Below, piece after piece: positions 44,485 through 56,986 of a stretch of 64,000 nt of DNA (position 1 is its first letter; the number at the start of each line of letters is the position of its first letter). The notes under the pieces were generated by a model. The model had not been told where the DNA came from. It saw only the letters and a program-made list of their open reading frames with translations, and made no database searches. Where the stretch lies: contig CM049313.1 of NCBI GenBank assembly GCA_026874595.1, forward strand, positions 26,598,008-26,662,007. Reading direction: 5' to 3'. A program made the position numbers and the translations under genes. This DNA comes from Sipunculus nudus (lineage: Eukaryota > Annelida > Sipuncula > Golfingiida > Sipunculidae).

Positions 44485-46557
44485 AGCGAATCTGTGAGCT
44501 TATACAGTGGTGTAGCATGGTCCGTCTTCCATCATCCATTGTGCGTCATAGCTATCTCAAAAAGGGCAGGAGCTAGCATCACCAAATTTTTTGCAAAGAA
44601 TTTGTCATCTAAAAAATTCTTTCTGATTTTGCTTATTTCTTGGCTAAATGCATTTTCTTAGATTTTATAGGGAAGAAGCTAAAAAACATTAAAAAATGTT
44701 CTTCTCCAAAACCATGCTGCCAAATTGTCTGTTCATCTGTTCCAATAATCCTCCTTGGTAAAAAGAACATATCTGAAATATCCTGACTGATACATCCTTG
44801 TTGTATCTGCCAAAACACAGTTTTGTGGAGACTATGTTTTCAGTTGGCCGCCGCCGCTTAGGTTTCCGGAGAACTCCTCCGTAACCACTGGGCAGAATTT
44901 TTTAAATTCGGGATTATGATCGGGTCATATGTGAACTGCTGCGCCCTGAGTTTTGGTTGACCTCTGTACATTCCTCTCTGCACAGCGTCCATTTCTGCAT
45001 CTGTTTCCATACATAAACCCACATATCTTGGGAACTGTTTGACCAATCAGGCTAAAAATGTGGCCAACTCATATCTCGGCAGTGGTTTGACATATCCATC
45101 GGAAATTTTGCAGGTTTTTACATCCTGGACAGCTTTCTTGTTTTATGACTGATGGCGCCACCTTCATTCACAGTTACACTGTAAACATCCAAGCTCATAT
45201 CTTGGGAACCGTTTGACCGATTTGACCAAAATTTTGCATCTTGCATAGCTCTTTATCATACGCAAAGCTGGTGGCGCCACCTGCAACCATTTTTGCACAG
45301 CATCCATCTGTTCATATGCCTTGGGATAAAATCACTCATATCTCAGCAGTGGTTTTACTTATCCACCTGAAATTTTGAAGGTTTATACAACCTAGACACC
45401 TTCTTTTGATTTTATGACAGATGGCGCCACCTTCATTCACGTTTACGCTGTAGACATCCAAGCTCATATCTAGGGAACTGTTTGACCGATTGGTCAAAAA
45501 TTTTGCATGTGTATAGATCTCACATAGCTCTTAATCATACACAAAACTGGTGGCGCCTCCTGCAACAATGTTTGTACAGTGTCCTTCTGTTTGTCTGCCA
45601 TGGAATAAAATCACTCATATCTCAGCAGTGGTTTGACATATCTGCCTAAAAATTTGCAGGTTTATACATCCTGGACAGCTTTCTTGATTTTATCACAGGT
45701 GACGCCACCTACATTCACATTTATGCTGCAGACATCCAAGCCCATATCTCAGGAACTGTTTGACCGATTTGGCCAAAATTTTGCATCTCGCATAGCTCTT
45801 TATCATATGCAAAACTGGTGGCGCCACCGGCAACCATTTTTGCACTGCGTCTGTCTGTTTGTCTGCAATGGGATAAAATCACTCATATCTCGCCAGTGGT
45901 TTGACATATCTGCCTAAAAGTTTGCATGTTTATACATCTTGGATAGCTTTCTCAATTATGTGGCAAGTGGTGCCACCTACTTTAATGTTTATGCTGCAGA
46001 CATTCAGGCTTATATCTCAGGACTGGTTTGACATATCCCCCTGAAATTTTGCATATGTATAGATCTCATATATAGCTCTTAATCATATACAAAATTGGTG
46101 GTGCCACCTGCCAACATTTTTGCACAGCCTCCTTCTGTTTCTCTGCTGTGGGGTAAAATCACTTATATACAAGTATTGGTTTGACTTATCTGCCTAAAAT
46201 TTTACATATGTATACAACTTGGACAGCTTTCTGGATTTTGTGGTAGGTGGCCCAACCTTCATACACATTTCGGCTGCAGACATCCATGCTATTATGCAAC
46301 ACACCTCACTCTATTTCCCCTTGCCACTCAATCCATGCCTCACTTCACCCTGATTTCAGTGGATACATGTAGTTGCTTGTCGACTACCCGTATTCTAGTT
46401 TTAAGATGTCCTAGTCCGAAACTTGCAGATCCGAATCATCCATTTTGCTGAAACCATAATCCTTAGGTAGATATGCAGGACATAAGAGGATCAATATTGA
46501 ATTTTAAAAATAATCCTCCAAACTTTCCACAGGTTCGCATTAGGCCTGTAGGCCTTG
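44485..46557 (+). mobile_element. Family B element, copy 3
   Basis: Starts AGCGAATCTGTGAGC after TTTT and ends CCACAGGTTCGCATT, AGGCCTGTAGGCCT, TG before TTC. The core from about 45060 to 46260 has four units with alternating GGTGGCGCCACCTGC and GATGGCGCCACCTTC palindromes. Non-coding. Confidence 0.8.
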
Positions 46558-47490
46558 TTCATTCATATATTTAGTATTTATTTATCACCAAATAGCAAGG
46601 CCATTTCCTCTTAGTATTTTAAATGCTAATAATAAAATAAAAATAATAAAATAGAAATAAGTAGAAATTTTACAAAGTTCAGCTTAGCGCCTTGATTCAT
46701 GGGTCCCTTGTTTTCCATGTCAAACCCTCCAACAACCGACTACAGGGAGTCAACACTAGTGTCCAATCAGCTGTTACATCCAAACCACAGCTGTAGTTTG
46801 TAACAGGTAAAGAGAAGTTTATCATGTCCAGTGAATCCCTGGTTAGATCACAGTGATGATGTAACATCTGACTCCACAGACCTAAGGCAGTTCTTGGTAA
46901 TGTTTAAATCCTGGCAATTATCTTCATAAAACACAATGTCTGTTTCATGCTTGAGTTTACACAGATGCAGGTATCTGCCCCCACTGAGAAACTGATCTAC
47001 TTTTAAACACAACACAGACAAACAGTGCAGGACTTTCACACCTCAGATTCCCTTAAGTCTGTTTGGGATTAATCACAAAGTCAGTATTATACAATAAATG
47101 AGAAACCATTACCCACAATGTAAGCCTTTCAGTGGACAGTGAAGGCATAAAAGACTTATTTATAGGTGAACAAGCATTGTTTTGGTGTATATTTTCTGTC
47201 ATCTTTTATAATATATTTCTTGTTTCCACATTTCCACATCAACTCTGCATTAGGCCACACTGGTTGCAGATAAAATTCACAGTGTAGTGTAAAAGTTATT
47301 TATTCTGAGTCCATAATCCACCTTAATTTCATAGCTGACCAGCTGGAGGCTTTTAGGAAGCTGGGTGGGTCTGGGGACAAGGGGGATACAGTAATTACAA
47401 CCCTACACTAGCTTTCTTTTCGCTGAGACCAGACCCACTATAGGTACATATTTCACATGATTATGTGGTATTTTATTGTTTTCTTTTCAG
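46558..47490. other. Intron before CEP120 exon
   Basis: A family-A 3' remnant ends at 46710 (AGCTTAGCG, CATGGGTCCCTTG before TTTT). The rest looks unique and AT-rich. It ends with a strong polypyrimidine tract and acceptor TTTTCTTTTCAG. Confidence 0.55.
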
Positions 47491-47539
47491 AGTTAAGACA
47501 AAGGAACTGGAGGAGTTAATCATGAAGCTCAAGCAACAG
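47491..47539 (+). CDS. CEP120: CEP120 coiled-coil exon (short)
   Basis: 49 nt: one base completing the lysine codon split with 30990, then 16 codons to phase 0. It encodes VKTKELEELIMKLKQQ; donor CAG/GTAGTA. It corresponds to the L.IKQLEE....LQQQ stretch of CEP120. Confidence 0.9.
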
Positions 47540-49478
47540 GTAGTATTTAATATAATTTGTTATGTGTTGCAAAATACAGAATTTTCTTTGAAAATACCAA
47601 ATTATTTGAGGAGACTTATTTGAGAAAAAGTGTTATTCATGTAAGGATGACTTTGCTAAACTGTTTAACTTTTAATGTATTGCTGTTTAATATTAAATCA
47701 GTGTACCCTGTATCCTTGATACAGACCTTATATACTTGTGGACATTTTGTCAGAGGATAGAAGGATTGATGACTGAGGCCATCAAAAAAGTATTTTTGTT
47801 TCTGGTTGAGCACCCGGGTGAAATTTTTTTTTGCTTCCACCCAGCCGGCATTTATGATATTTTTTTTCTTACAGCAAGCCCATATGTCAGCACATTCAAA
47901 AGATTCAACAGTCAGAGTTTAACTGCAGGCTAAAAACGTGCATCTTAAATTTTTAATCAGCATCCAATGGACAAATTTATACGTTATAATATGAAGGTTC
48001 TGTTGAGCTGACGTGTAGCGTGACTTTGTTTTATTTGGGTGATGGGTCTTGTTCTGCCCAGGAAAAAAATACTGTTTGCCGTGTGTCAAAGGATATGCAT
48101 ATAAGCAAAATATTCAAAGAAATCTGCACAGAAATTTGTTAACTGCTTACATGTGATCAATTTTGCTATGCTTTTTTTGTAACACTTAGGGGTGTGCAGA
48201 TTTGAAATCTAAGTCGCAAGTTTCAGATATTTGCTTTATTCTGGGGGATAGAAATAGGACGTTTATGTGATCATGCCCACATATCCAGGTGTGTAAATGT
48301 TATTTATGAACACATGATTCTATTTCTGCTGCGCAGTATGTTAAATCGTGCAGATTTCAAATTATTAATATTTAAGTGTCTGGGTTCATCCCGGCCTTGA
48401 AATGGGATCTCCCATACTGCAAGGCAGGTAAGCCTAAACAGGCCCAGACTTCTGAGAACATTCAAACCAGTTTATTTGAAGTAGGGTTGACGGGATGGCA
48501 GTGCAGGTTTCATTGGTTCATGCATTGATTGATCTTCCACCTGGAAGTCTTTAACTGTTCGCAATTATGTTTCCATAGGTGTATGCACAGTTCTAACTGA
48601 TATATTCACATTCTTTTGCATTTGCAAACTGAAGCATTCACTGGTACCAGTAGTTCATCCATTTTCTGCACAATTAAAAGCGTGCCCCTTTGACCCAGCC
48701 AGGTTTTCCAAACATCCCCCTTTGGACTTCTGAACACTTAGACTAGACTCTCCAGCAACCCAGTGGCCTTTCCTCTTTAGGGGACACCTGCAGTGTTTGT
48801 AGTAAAATGTCAACACTAGACGATTAACTCAGGTGGAAGAAAACCATGCAGGCAGTGGGTTGCAACAATAGAAAATTGTGGTGATACCCTAGGGACTGCA
48901 TAATATAACCCGTGTTAATGGTTCTTCCTCAACGCAAGTGTTGTGAAAGTAGATATAAAATATCCAAGGGTACCCACTAAGAATTTTGCCCAAGTTTGTC
49001 AGGTTGGCTATATCAACAACGTTTTGGCGGGAACGAGGAAATCAGCACGGAGGAGGTAAGCCCCAGCAAATGTGTTGATATCCTCTGTGGTGTTGACAAT
49101 ATTTTCGAGAAAAACTCAATGTTTTGATGCATTTGGAGATTATTAAGATATATTCTTTGCAAGTGATCCAGCAATGAACACCCATATAAATGAGGAAAAT
49201 ACAGCAAAAGGGAAATGTTTCATGAAACAAGAAGGGACCCTTTTCAGAATTTTGTACTGATTTTTTAATTTTTTTATCATAAAATTTTATTCAACTATTT
49301 TTTTTTTCATTATTTTGTGTTACATTCTGGGGTTCTTAGATTCACTTGTGCAGTTTGGTGTATATCACAGGCATTAACCATCTGACAAATTTACAAGTGG
49401 GCACAAACATTTTATTTTTTATAAAACTAAAAGAAATACATCTTGAACTGGTTGGCTTATACTACATGAACTATATAT

Positions 49479-49511
<33 letters not shown>

Positions 49512-49585
49512 TAATCATGATGTAAAAAGATAAATTCTCCCTCCCCACTGGATATTCTTCTCATCCATCAGCAGTACACATTTTT
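47540..49585. other. Intron, no gene recognised
   Basis: No exon-like segment seen. A TA microsatellite lies at about 49473-49513. A 64-codon minus-strand frame near 49013-49207 is not recognised. Confidence 0.45.
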
Positions 49586-50443
49586 AGCTCAGCTGACTGA
49601 AAGTCATCGCTATAGCGATCACTCTTTGTCCGTCGTCCGTCCGGCCATCTGGCCGTCTGTCCGTTAACAAGGCACAAATCGTAACCACTTTACATCCAGA
49701 GAGGTCCATGAAAAATCTCCTTGGAAACCTGGAATTAGGTCTCTGTTACCCATATCCTTTGAGCTATGGGGCCCCAAAGTACCCCCCAGAATAGTGAAAA
49801 ATTTGATACAAAAACTTCAATATCTCATTAACTACATCAGTGATGGTCATGATTTTGGCATACATATTGATCATGAGATGTTCCATCAGTTCCTGCAGAC
49901 TGGTGGCGCCACCTGTACTTTATTTATTTTTTACGAATTTTTTTCTCTATTTTTGAGACCTTTAAAGATGTGGTTATCTGTCAACAGGGTACAAATTGTA
50001 ACAACTGGACCTAGAATCTTCATTCTTGTCATGCAAGGAGGGCCATGAGAAAGTGTCTATGGAAACCTGAAATTAGGTCTCTGTTACCCATATCCTTCAA
50101 GCTATAGGACTCCAAAGTATCCCTCAGAATAATGGAAAATTTGAAACAAAAGCTGAAGTATCTGAACAACTAATCCAGAGACCACCATGCTTCTTTGCAT
50201 GGATATTGACCATTAAGTGTTTTTATTAGTTTCTGCAGACTGGTGGAGCCACCTGTATTTTTTTTAAAGTTTACACATTTTTTCTCTATTTTTGAGATAT
50301 ATTAATACAGACACAATCTCAGCCTGTTGGTTAATCTGTTTGATGCTTCAGTTGAATGGTTATATACTACCATTCAGATGATAAAATTTCCTTTTGCAAA
50401 TCTCTTCCCAGTCAGCTGAGCATCATGAACCATGGGTCACTTG
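49586..50443 (+). mobile_element. Family A element, complete short copy
   Basis: 858 bp. 5' AGCTCAGCTGACT with partner arm AGTCATCGCTAT (diverged), GTCCGTCGTCCGTCC, two core units of about 345 bp with GGTGGCGCCACCTGTACTTT and GGTGGAGCCACCTGTATTTT, 3' GTCAGCTGAGC, ATGAACCATGGGTCA, CTTG before TTTT. Best single example of the family. Confidence 0.82.
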
Positions 50444-51647
50444 TTTTATGATTGCCTGATCGTCCTGTTCATCAGAGCTAACTAGAGTTCTCTTGATGGG
50501 CCTTACACCTATAAGCAGGCTGTATATAACAAAAGACTGAATTTACTGAATAAATAAGTTTTTTTATTGAATATAGAGACAGTATAAAATATTATGTACG
50601 GTATACAAAAAAAGTAGTTTGCTTACCTTTGCTCTTTACTCACAAGGCACTCTGCTGGATTAATATGCTACATACATCATACAATCCCAGTTCCTGTTGA
50701 TAGTTACAATACCTAGTATGTGTACAAACATCATTGTTACAGAACCTAATATCAACAGATCACATGGTTGTGACAAGCATAAATTTTGTTACAGATATAA
50801 ATAAAAATTAGATTCTGTAACACTAGGCAGCATTAAAATGTCTAGGGGAAGAAATAAAGAAGTCAGCGGTGTTTTGTTAACAAATAATTAAAATTTATTC
50901 TTAAAACAACCCTAACATTACAATACACTAAATCAGTACAATCACACAGTAACAATTAACAACAGTATAACAGTTAATCAATACAATTACACAGTATAAT
51001 AAATAAAGTGTACAGTACCTGGATACTACCACTGTCACAGCGACAACAAGTTCTTTAAAACTTATAATCGAGATGAACAGGTAACATATATCTTCTCAGA
51101 GAGTAATAGTCAAATTCAATCACAAAATCAATCTGTGGTAATCAAAAAGTGAAGTTCTGAGAGTAATCCCAAAAGCAAACTGAAGACTATATAAAATCTG
51201 TTACAAATATCAAAGAAGATCTATAACTGCTGCAATTATCGGAAAGGTCCACAAACTGACTCACACTCTTCCGTGTTGACTGGAATATTTCTCTTTCTCT
51301 TCCCTGTCCCCAAACACAGCCCCCTATCCATAACTTTTCACCTCAAGCCGAAAACTTTCCAAAGAACACAACTAGACACACGCGCTCATAAAACAATACA
51401 AGACACATCTCATAGAGCGCGACCAGCCAAGAAACTTCCAGATTAGCATGAGCACTGTGTTTCTACACCTCAGACCCCACAAGCGGGCCAGGCAAACCTG
51501 CACACCTATGATGACAATAGACAATGCGAGCACCACACAGACACATGCAAGACTCCTGCACACAATAAAAGAGACATCTTTAACATCATGCACTTCAAGT
51601 TCCTGTTGATAGTTACAATACTTGGTATGTGTACATGTGTATTTCAG
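50444..51647. other. Intron with duplicated acceptor-proximal segment
   Basis: 'ttcctgttgatagttacaat' with following 'gtatgtgtaca' occurs at about 50691-50725 and again at 51600-51635, just before the real exon. Between them is an 86-bp inverted-repeat unit (50736-50821; GTTACAGAACCTAAT / ATTAGATTCTGTAAC) and about 700 bp of moderately GC-rich sequence without coding signs (50870-51590) that could be a solo LTR or another insertion. Its ends were not found. Confidence 0.5.
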
Positions 51648-51770
51648 ATTACAGAGTGGGAGGTAAAATATAAGTCATTGGAGACAGAGTTCAGCCAGTT
51701 CAAAGAGCAACAGAACAGTAAACCAGAAGTCAGACTGCAGACAGAAATCAATCTGCTCACTCTAGAGAAG
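51648..51770 (+). CDS. CEP120: CEP120 coiled-coil exon
   Basis: 123 nt, 41 codons, phase 0 both ends; acceptor GTATTTCAG, donor AAG/GTTTGT. It encodes [20 protein letters not shown] followed by [20 protein letters not shown] and K, one of the best conserved CEP120 segments. There is no stop at the donor; the frame continues 1311 bases into the intron. Confidence 0.96.
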
Positions 51771-51799
51771 GTTTGTTTATGGAAAAAGATGGTATATTG

Positions 51800-53345
51800 C
51801 ATCTGTCAGCCCTGCTTGTCCACCTGTCTCTCAGACACCTTCCATCTGTCAGCCCTGCTGCCCAACCTGTCTCTCAGCCACCTTCCATGTGTCAGCCCTG
51901 CTGGCCAACCTGTCTCTCAGTCACCTTCCATCTGTCAACCCTGCTGGCCATCCTGTCTCTCAGTCACCTTCCATCTGTCAACCCTGCTGGCCAACCTGTC
52001 TCTCAGTCACCTTCCATCTGTCAACCCTGCTGGCCATCCTGTCTCTCAGTCACCTTCCATCTGTCAACCCTGCTGGCGAACCTGTCTCTCAGTCACCTTC
52101 CATCTGTCAACCCTGCTGGCCATCCTGTCTCTCAGTCACCTTCCATCTGTCAGACTTGCTGGCCATCCTGTCTCTCAGTCACCTTCCATCTGTCAGACTT
52201 GTTGGCCACCCTGTCTCTCAGTCACCTTCCATCTGTCAGACTTGCTGGCCAACCTGTCTCTCAATCACCTTCCATATGTTATCCCTGTTGGTCAACCTGT
52301 CTCTCAGTCACCTTCCATATGTCATACTTGCTGGCCAACCTGTCTATCAATCACCTTCCATCTGTCAGCCCTGTTGGCCAAACTGTCTGTAAGTCACCTT
52401 CCATCTGTCAGCCCTGCTGGTCCAACTGTCTCTCAGCCACCATCCATCTGTCAGCCCTGCTGCCCAACCTGTCTCTCGTTCACCTTCCATCTGTCAGCCC
52501 TGCTGGCCAACCTGTCTCTCAGTCACCTTCCATCTGTCAACCCTGCTGGCCAACCTGTCTCTCAGTCACCTTCCATCTGTCAGCCCTGCTGGCCAACCTG
52601 TCTCTCAGTCACCTTCCATCTGTCAACCCTGCTGGCCATCCTGTCTCTCAGTCACCTTCCATCTGTCAGACTTGCTGGCCATCCTGTCTCTCAGTCACCT
52701 TCCATCTGTCAGACTTGCTGGCCATCCTGTCTCTCAGTCACCTTCCATCTGTCAGACTTGCTGGCCAACCTGTCTCTCAATCACCTTCCATATGTTATCC
52801 CTGTTGGTCAACCTGTCTCTCAGTCACCTTCCATATGTCATACTTGCTGGCCAACCTGTCTATCAATCACCTTCCATCTGTCAGCCCTGTTGGCCAATCT
52901 GTCTGTGAGTCACCTTCCATCTGTCAGCCCTGCTGGTCCACCTGTCTCTCAGCCACCTTCCATCTGTCAGCCCTGCTGGTCCACCTGTCTCTCAGCCACC
53001 TTCCATCTGTCAGCCCTGCTGGTCCACCTGTCTCTCAGTCACCTTCCTTCTGTCAGCCCTGCTGGTACACTAATCTCTTAGTCACCTTCCATCTGTCAGA
53101 CTTGCTGGCCAACCTGTCCATCAATCACCTTCCACATGTCAGACTTGCTGGCCAACCTGTCTCTCAATCACCTTCCATCTGTCAGCCCTGTTGGCCAACC
53201 TGTCTTTTGCTAACTTTCCATCTGTAAGCCCTATAGGCCAACCTGTCTCTCAGTCATTTCCATCTGTCACATCTGTTGGCCAATCTGTCTTTCAGTCACC
53301 TTCCATATGTCATCTCTGCTGGCCAACCTGTCTCTTTGTCACCTG
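51800..53345 (+). repeat. 43-bp tandem array, open in three frames
   Basis: About 36 copies of a 43-bp unit (cagccctgctggccaacctg, tctctcagtcaccttccat, ctgt). Since 43 is not a multiple of 3 and the unit has no stop in any frame, all three + frames carry long open stretches (to 53081, 53227 and 52392/52908) that encode the same 43-residue repeat in shifted order ([41 protein letters not shown]). Higher-order structure is visible: 52100-52400 is repeated almost exactly at 52620-52910. Confidence 0.93.
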
Positions 53346-53733
53346 TTGTTTGTGTCTGCTACAGCCTTTTGTAAAGTAGTTAACAATATGAGCCAATAGG
53401 CCACCAGTTTAATTATGGTCAGCTATATAAAAAAAAATTCAGGTTATCAGCATGTGTTCCTTTATATTTTGAAGGTTCAGGTGTCACAATATAAACTTCC
53501 TAGGTTGTTAAAGAAAGGATGTTGTCATGGTTGCTACATATAATATTGCATCACTGAATGTAGGCGCTTTAGTTACATATATTCTCTCCACACTGTGGAG
53601 TATATAAGAATATATATATATATATATATATCCAGTCATTTTATTGTGTATGTAAGATACTGTGAATGGAGGTGAACAGAAACTAATATGTACATGATGT
53701 GAGCGTCAGATTAATGTTTATGCTCCATTGTAG
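53346..53733. other. Short intron remainder
   Basis: Includes a TA microsatellite at about 53611-53630; ends in acceptor CATTGTAG. Nothing else recognised. Confidence 0.6.
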
Positions 53734-53978
53734 GTAGAGCTGGAACGTAAGGTGGACACTCTTACCAAGGCAAAAGTGCATTACAAACAGCAGTGGGCTA
53801 AAGCACTGAAAGAGCTGTCCCGGATAAGGCAGAAGGAACAAGCTGCAGCCAAGGCAGAGCTGAGGAGACAGCAGCAGGAGCTGGAGCACATGAGGCTGAG
53901 GTACCTGGCTGCTGAGGAGAAGGAGGTGGTACAGACGGAGAAGAAGGAGCTCCAGGAGCTCAAGGAGCAGCTAGACAA
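53734..53978 (+). CDS. CEP120: CEP120 coiled-coil exon (largest)
   Basis: 245 nt from phase 0 to two bases into a codon; donor CAA/GTATAT. It encodes VELERKVDTLTKAKVHYKQQ, WAKALKELSRIRQKEQ, QQQELEHMRLRYLAAEEKEV and ELQELKEQLDK. VELERK, HYKQQW..ALKEL.R and E.MRLRYLAAEEK are CEP120 hallmarks. The coding signal stops at 53978; the open frame beyond is intron. Confidence 0.96.
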
Positions 53979-54313
53979 GTATATCCTCATTACCTGGCCA
54001 TCTGTCTCACTGAAAACACCTGTAAACATCAGATATTTGTCATTTATTTTCAGTGCATCCAGCATAGCCCCGATGAGCTTATGCTGGAGTAATGTGATAT
54101 CCATCTGTCTGTCAGGCATTTCAGCCAAAATTCACAAAATAATGCCAAAAAAGGATATGCTAAAAAAAATAAGGTTTAATGTAAACTTGAAATCATTATT
54201 CCCTTGCCACAGCAGAAACTGAAACAAAGTGATGTCATTTCTGTCCACCTGTCTGTCCATCTGTAAATATTTTATATGCAACACAGTATCCCTAAAACCT
54301 CTATAGGTTTTTT
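53979..54313. other. Intron start, no feature
   Basis: AT-rich intron sequence. The open frame continuing from the exon ends by chance at 54222. Confidence 0.6.
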
Positions 54314-54950
54314 GCTCAGCTGACTATATATAAGTCATCTGAGCTATAGCGATGACCCTCTGTCCGGCCATCTGTCCAGATGTCTGTTAGCAAGGCATGT
54401 TTTGAATTTTATTGGAATCTGAAATTGGACATACAGTTAGATGTCCCAAATTTCTCCCACCAAACCCAAAATTGTGTCACTGTGACTTTGTTCCTTTGAA
54501 AAATTAAGGGTAAAACTTAATTTTTCATAAAAAAAACTGTTGTTACACTTCAAGACTGCCTTATATTGAAACCACAAGAACTGTTTTGTTTCTCTTTGGC
54601 ATAAATATTCCTTTTTATGTTTACTATGTACTTGCCAGTATTGTGTAATTTCTTGAAGTTATGGGCCAGAACATAATGCACTTTGTAAAAATGAGAAAAG
54701 ATATTTACAGACTTAACATGAGAAATGTTGAAGCTAGAGGGACATAACATAATTTAATCAAGATTCAAATTTATATCCAAAATTAAATCTGAATTTTGCA
54801 AATATTTAAGTTATGAACATAAATATAAAATCAGTACCTTAAATTTTGCCCAAATTTGGCCATATCATGCATACATTAGGATTTCAGCTTCTAAATTCTG
54901 AAATTTGAAAGGAATTGGCCAAAAACTGTAGCTTTTGCCTTGCAATTACT
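54314..54950 (+). mobile_element. Family A element, 5' part
   Basis: GCTCAGCTGACTATATA with AGTCATCTGAGCT, then GTCCGGCCATCTGTCC and the A-type core (tacagttagatgtccc, aagactgcc). No 3' end is recognised before the family-B copy at 55027. Confidence 0.6.
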
Positions 54951-55026
54951 GATGTTGTGTGGATCTTGTATGGATGGCCGAAAAAGTATATCAAATGACA
55001 CCATGCAGTCACCTTTTGATATTTTT

Positions 55027-56986
55027 AGTGAACCTGTGAGCTTATGCGATGGTGCTGTGGCGTCCGTCGTGCGTTGTGTCGTGCATCTGTACGTTAACCA
55101 AAGCTATCTCAAACACGGCAGGAGCTAGCCTCCCCAAATTTTTTGCAAATAATCAGTCATCCAAAAAACTATGTCGGATATTCTTTATTTTTTTCTAACT
55201 GCATTTTCTTAGATTTTATAGGGAAAAAGCTAAAAAAGCTTTAAAAATCTTCTTCTCCGAAACTGTCCAGCCAAATTGTCCAATATTTCACAGAAGTGAT
55301 CCCTTGAACAATCTTTCTCAAGTTTATTCGAATGGTTCCAGTTTGGAGAGGGCTACAAAAAACTTCTTCTCTGAAACCATATGGCCAAAATGTTTAATAT
55401 CACACAGAAATGATCCTAGGGTAGTGCTTTCTGAAGTTTGTTCAAATGGTCTCTTTTCAGTGACCTATTGACCCAATTTTCGGCATGGTAGGAGATTTTA
55501 GAGACATCTAACTGTATGCCGAATTTCAGATTCGTAGGTCTAATGGTGTCGAAACGTGCCAGTCTTACGGACGGACATCCAGACGGACAGATGGACGGAC
55601 GGACGACAGACAATGGACCACGACTATAGCTCAGATGACTTATAGTCAGCTGAGCTAAAAAGCATTGTAGCCAATTGAAAAAGGCTTTCTGTATTTGAAA
55701 ACAGATTTGACAAAATGCTTAGTTTCAGCAGCCAAGTCAAGAGGTCACTCAGTACAAACAGGTGGGGTTCAGACATCACCATGGCAACTGACCTGGCTCT
55801 GGGGGGTGTCTAGACAATGTGTCTAGACGTCTAAACACAATGTTAAGATGCAGAATGCCCAGATTATTGGAACTATATCTTTCAGCTGTTTATAAAAACT
55901 TGGTTTGCATTTTAAGCGAATCTGGTTTATCATCAGGTCACATGTGAACTGCTGCGCCCTCATTTTTGGTTTACCTCTGACCTTTTCTTGCTGCCCAGCG
56001 TCCATTGGTGCGTCTATTTCCACACATAAACCCGCATATCTCGGGAACCGTTTGACGGATCAGGCCAAAAATTTTGCACAAATGTAGCCCCTTGATAGCT
56101 TTATAATATGCTCTAAAAATGGTGGTGCCACCTGCAACCATTTTTGCACAGCGTCCATCTGTTCATCTGCCTTGGGATTATATCACTCATATCTCAGCAG
56201 TGGTTTGACTTATCCACCTGAATTATAGCAGGTTTATACATCCTGGACAGCTTTCTCAATTTTAGGACAGGTGGCACCACCTACGTTCAGGTTTACTCTG
56301 CAGACATCCAAGCTCATATCACAGAAACAATATGACCGATTGGGCCAAAATTTTGCATGTGTATAGTTCTCACACAGCTCTTCATCATAGGCTAAACTGG
56401 TGGCGCCACCTGCAACCATTTATGTACAGCGTCCATCTGTTCATCTGCCTTGGGATAAAATCACTCATATCTCAGAAGTGGTTTGACTTATCCACCTGAA
56501 ATTTTGCAGGTTTATACATCCTGGACAGCTTTCTTGATTTTATGACAGGTGGCGCCACCTACATTCACATTTACTCTGCAGACATCCAAGCTCATATCTC
56601 GGGAACCGTTTGACTGATTGGGCCAAAATTTTGCATGTGTATAGTTCTCACATAGCTCTTCATCATAGGCTAAACTGGTGGCGCCACCTACAGCAATTTT
56701 TGCACAGCTCCCGTCTGTTTGTCTGCAACGGGCTAAAATCACTCATATTCATGTAGTGGTTTGACTTACCTGCCTTAAATTTTGCATATGTTTACAACTT
56801 GGACGGCTTTCTGGATTTTGTGGTAGGTGGCACAACCAACATACACAATTTGGCTGCAGACATCCATGCTAATATGCAACACTTCACTCTATTTCCCCTT
56901 GCCACCCAATCCATGCCTCACTTCACCCGTTCCCCTCTGATTTAGGCGGATACACGTAGTCCCTTGTCGACTACCCGTATTCTAGT
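55027..56986 (+). mobile_element. Family B element, copy 4, with inverted family A insert
   Basis: Starts AGTGAACCTGTGAGC after T's. The core has two to three 290-bp units at 56050-56830 with GGTGGCGCCACC palindromes and the GTCTAGAC cluster at 55807-55850. An inverted family-A 5' fragment interrupts it at about 55463-55656. The usual AGGCCTGTAGGCCT end is absent; sequence leaves the family at TATTCTAG/TTT. Confidence 0.65.
55463..55656 (-). mobile_element. Inverted family A 5' fragment
   Basis: Reads on the minus strand as AGCTCAGCTGACT, ATA, AGTCATCTGAGCT, then GTCCGTCCGTCC and the core word catacagttagatgtc. It is inserted in family-B core, which resumes at 'aaaaagcattgtagccaatt'. It is the only clearly inverted family-A copy seen in the window. 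Confidence 0.75.

Noticed and set aside
50870-51590. Possible solo LTR
   Set aside because: Composition resembles an LTR, but no TG...CA ends with a target duplication could be found, so it was left as unassigned intron.
51588-51647. Signal-peptide-like start ([14 protein letters not shown]) upstream of a CEP120 exon
   Set aside because: It is intron sequence with the polypyrimidine/acceptor region of the exon; the hydrophobic look comes from T-rich sequence.
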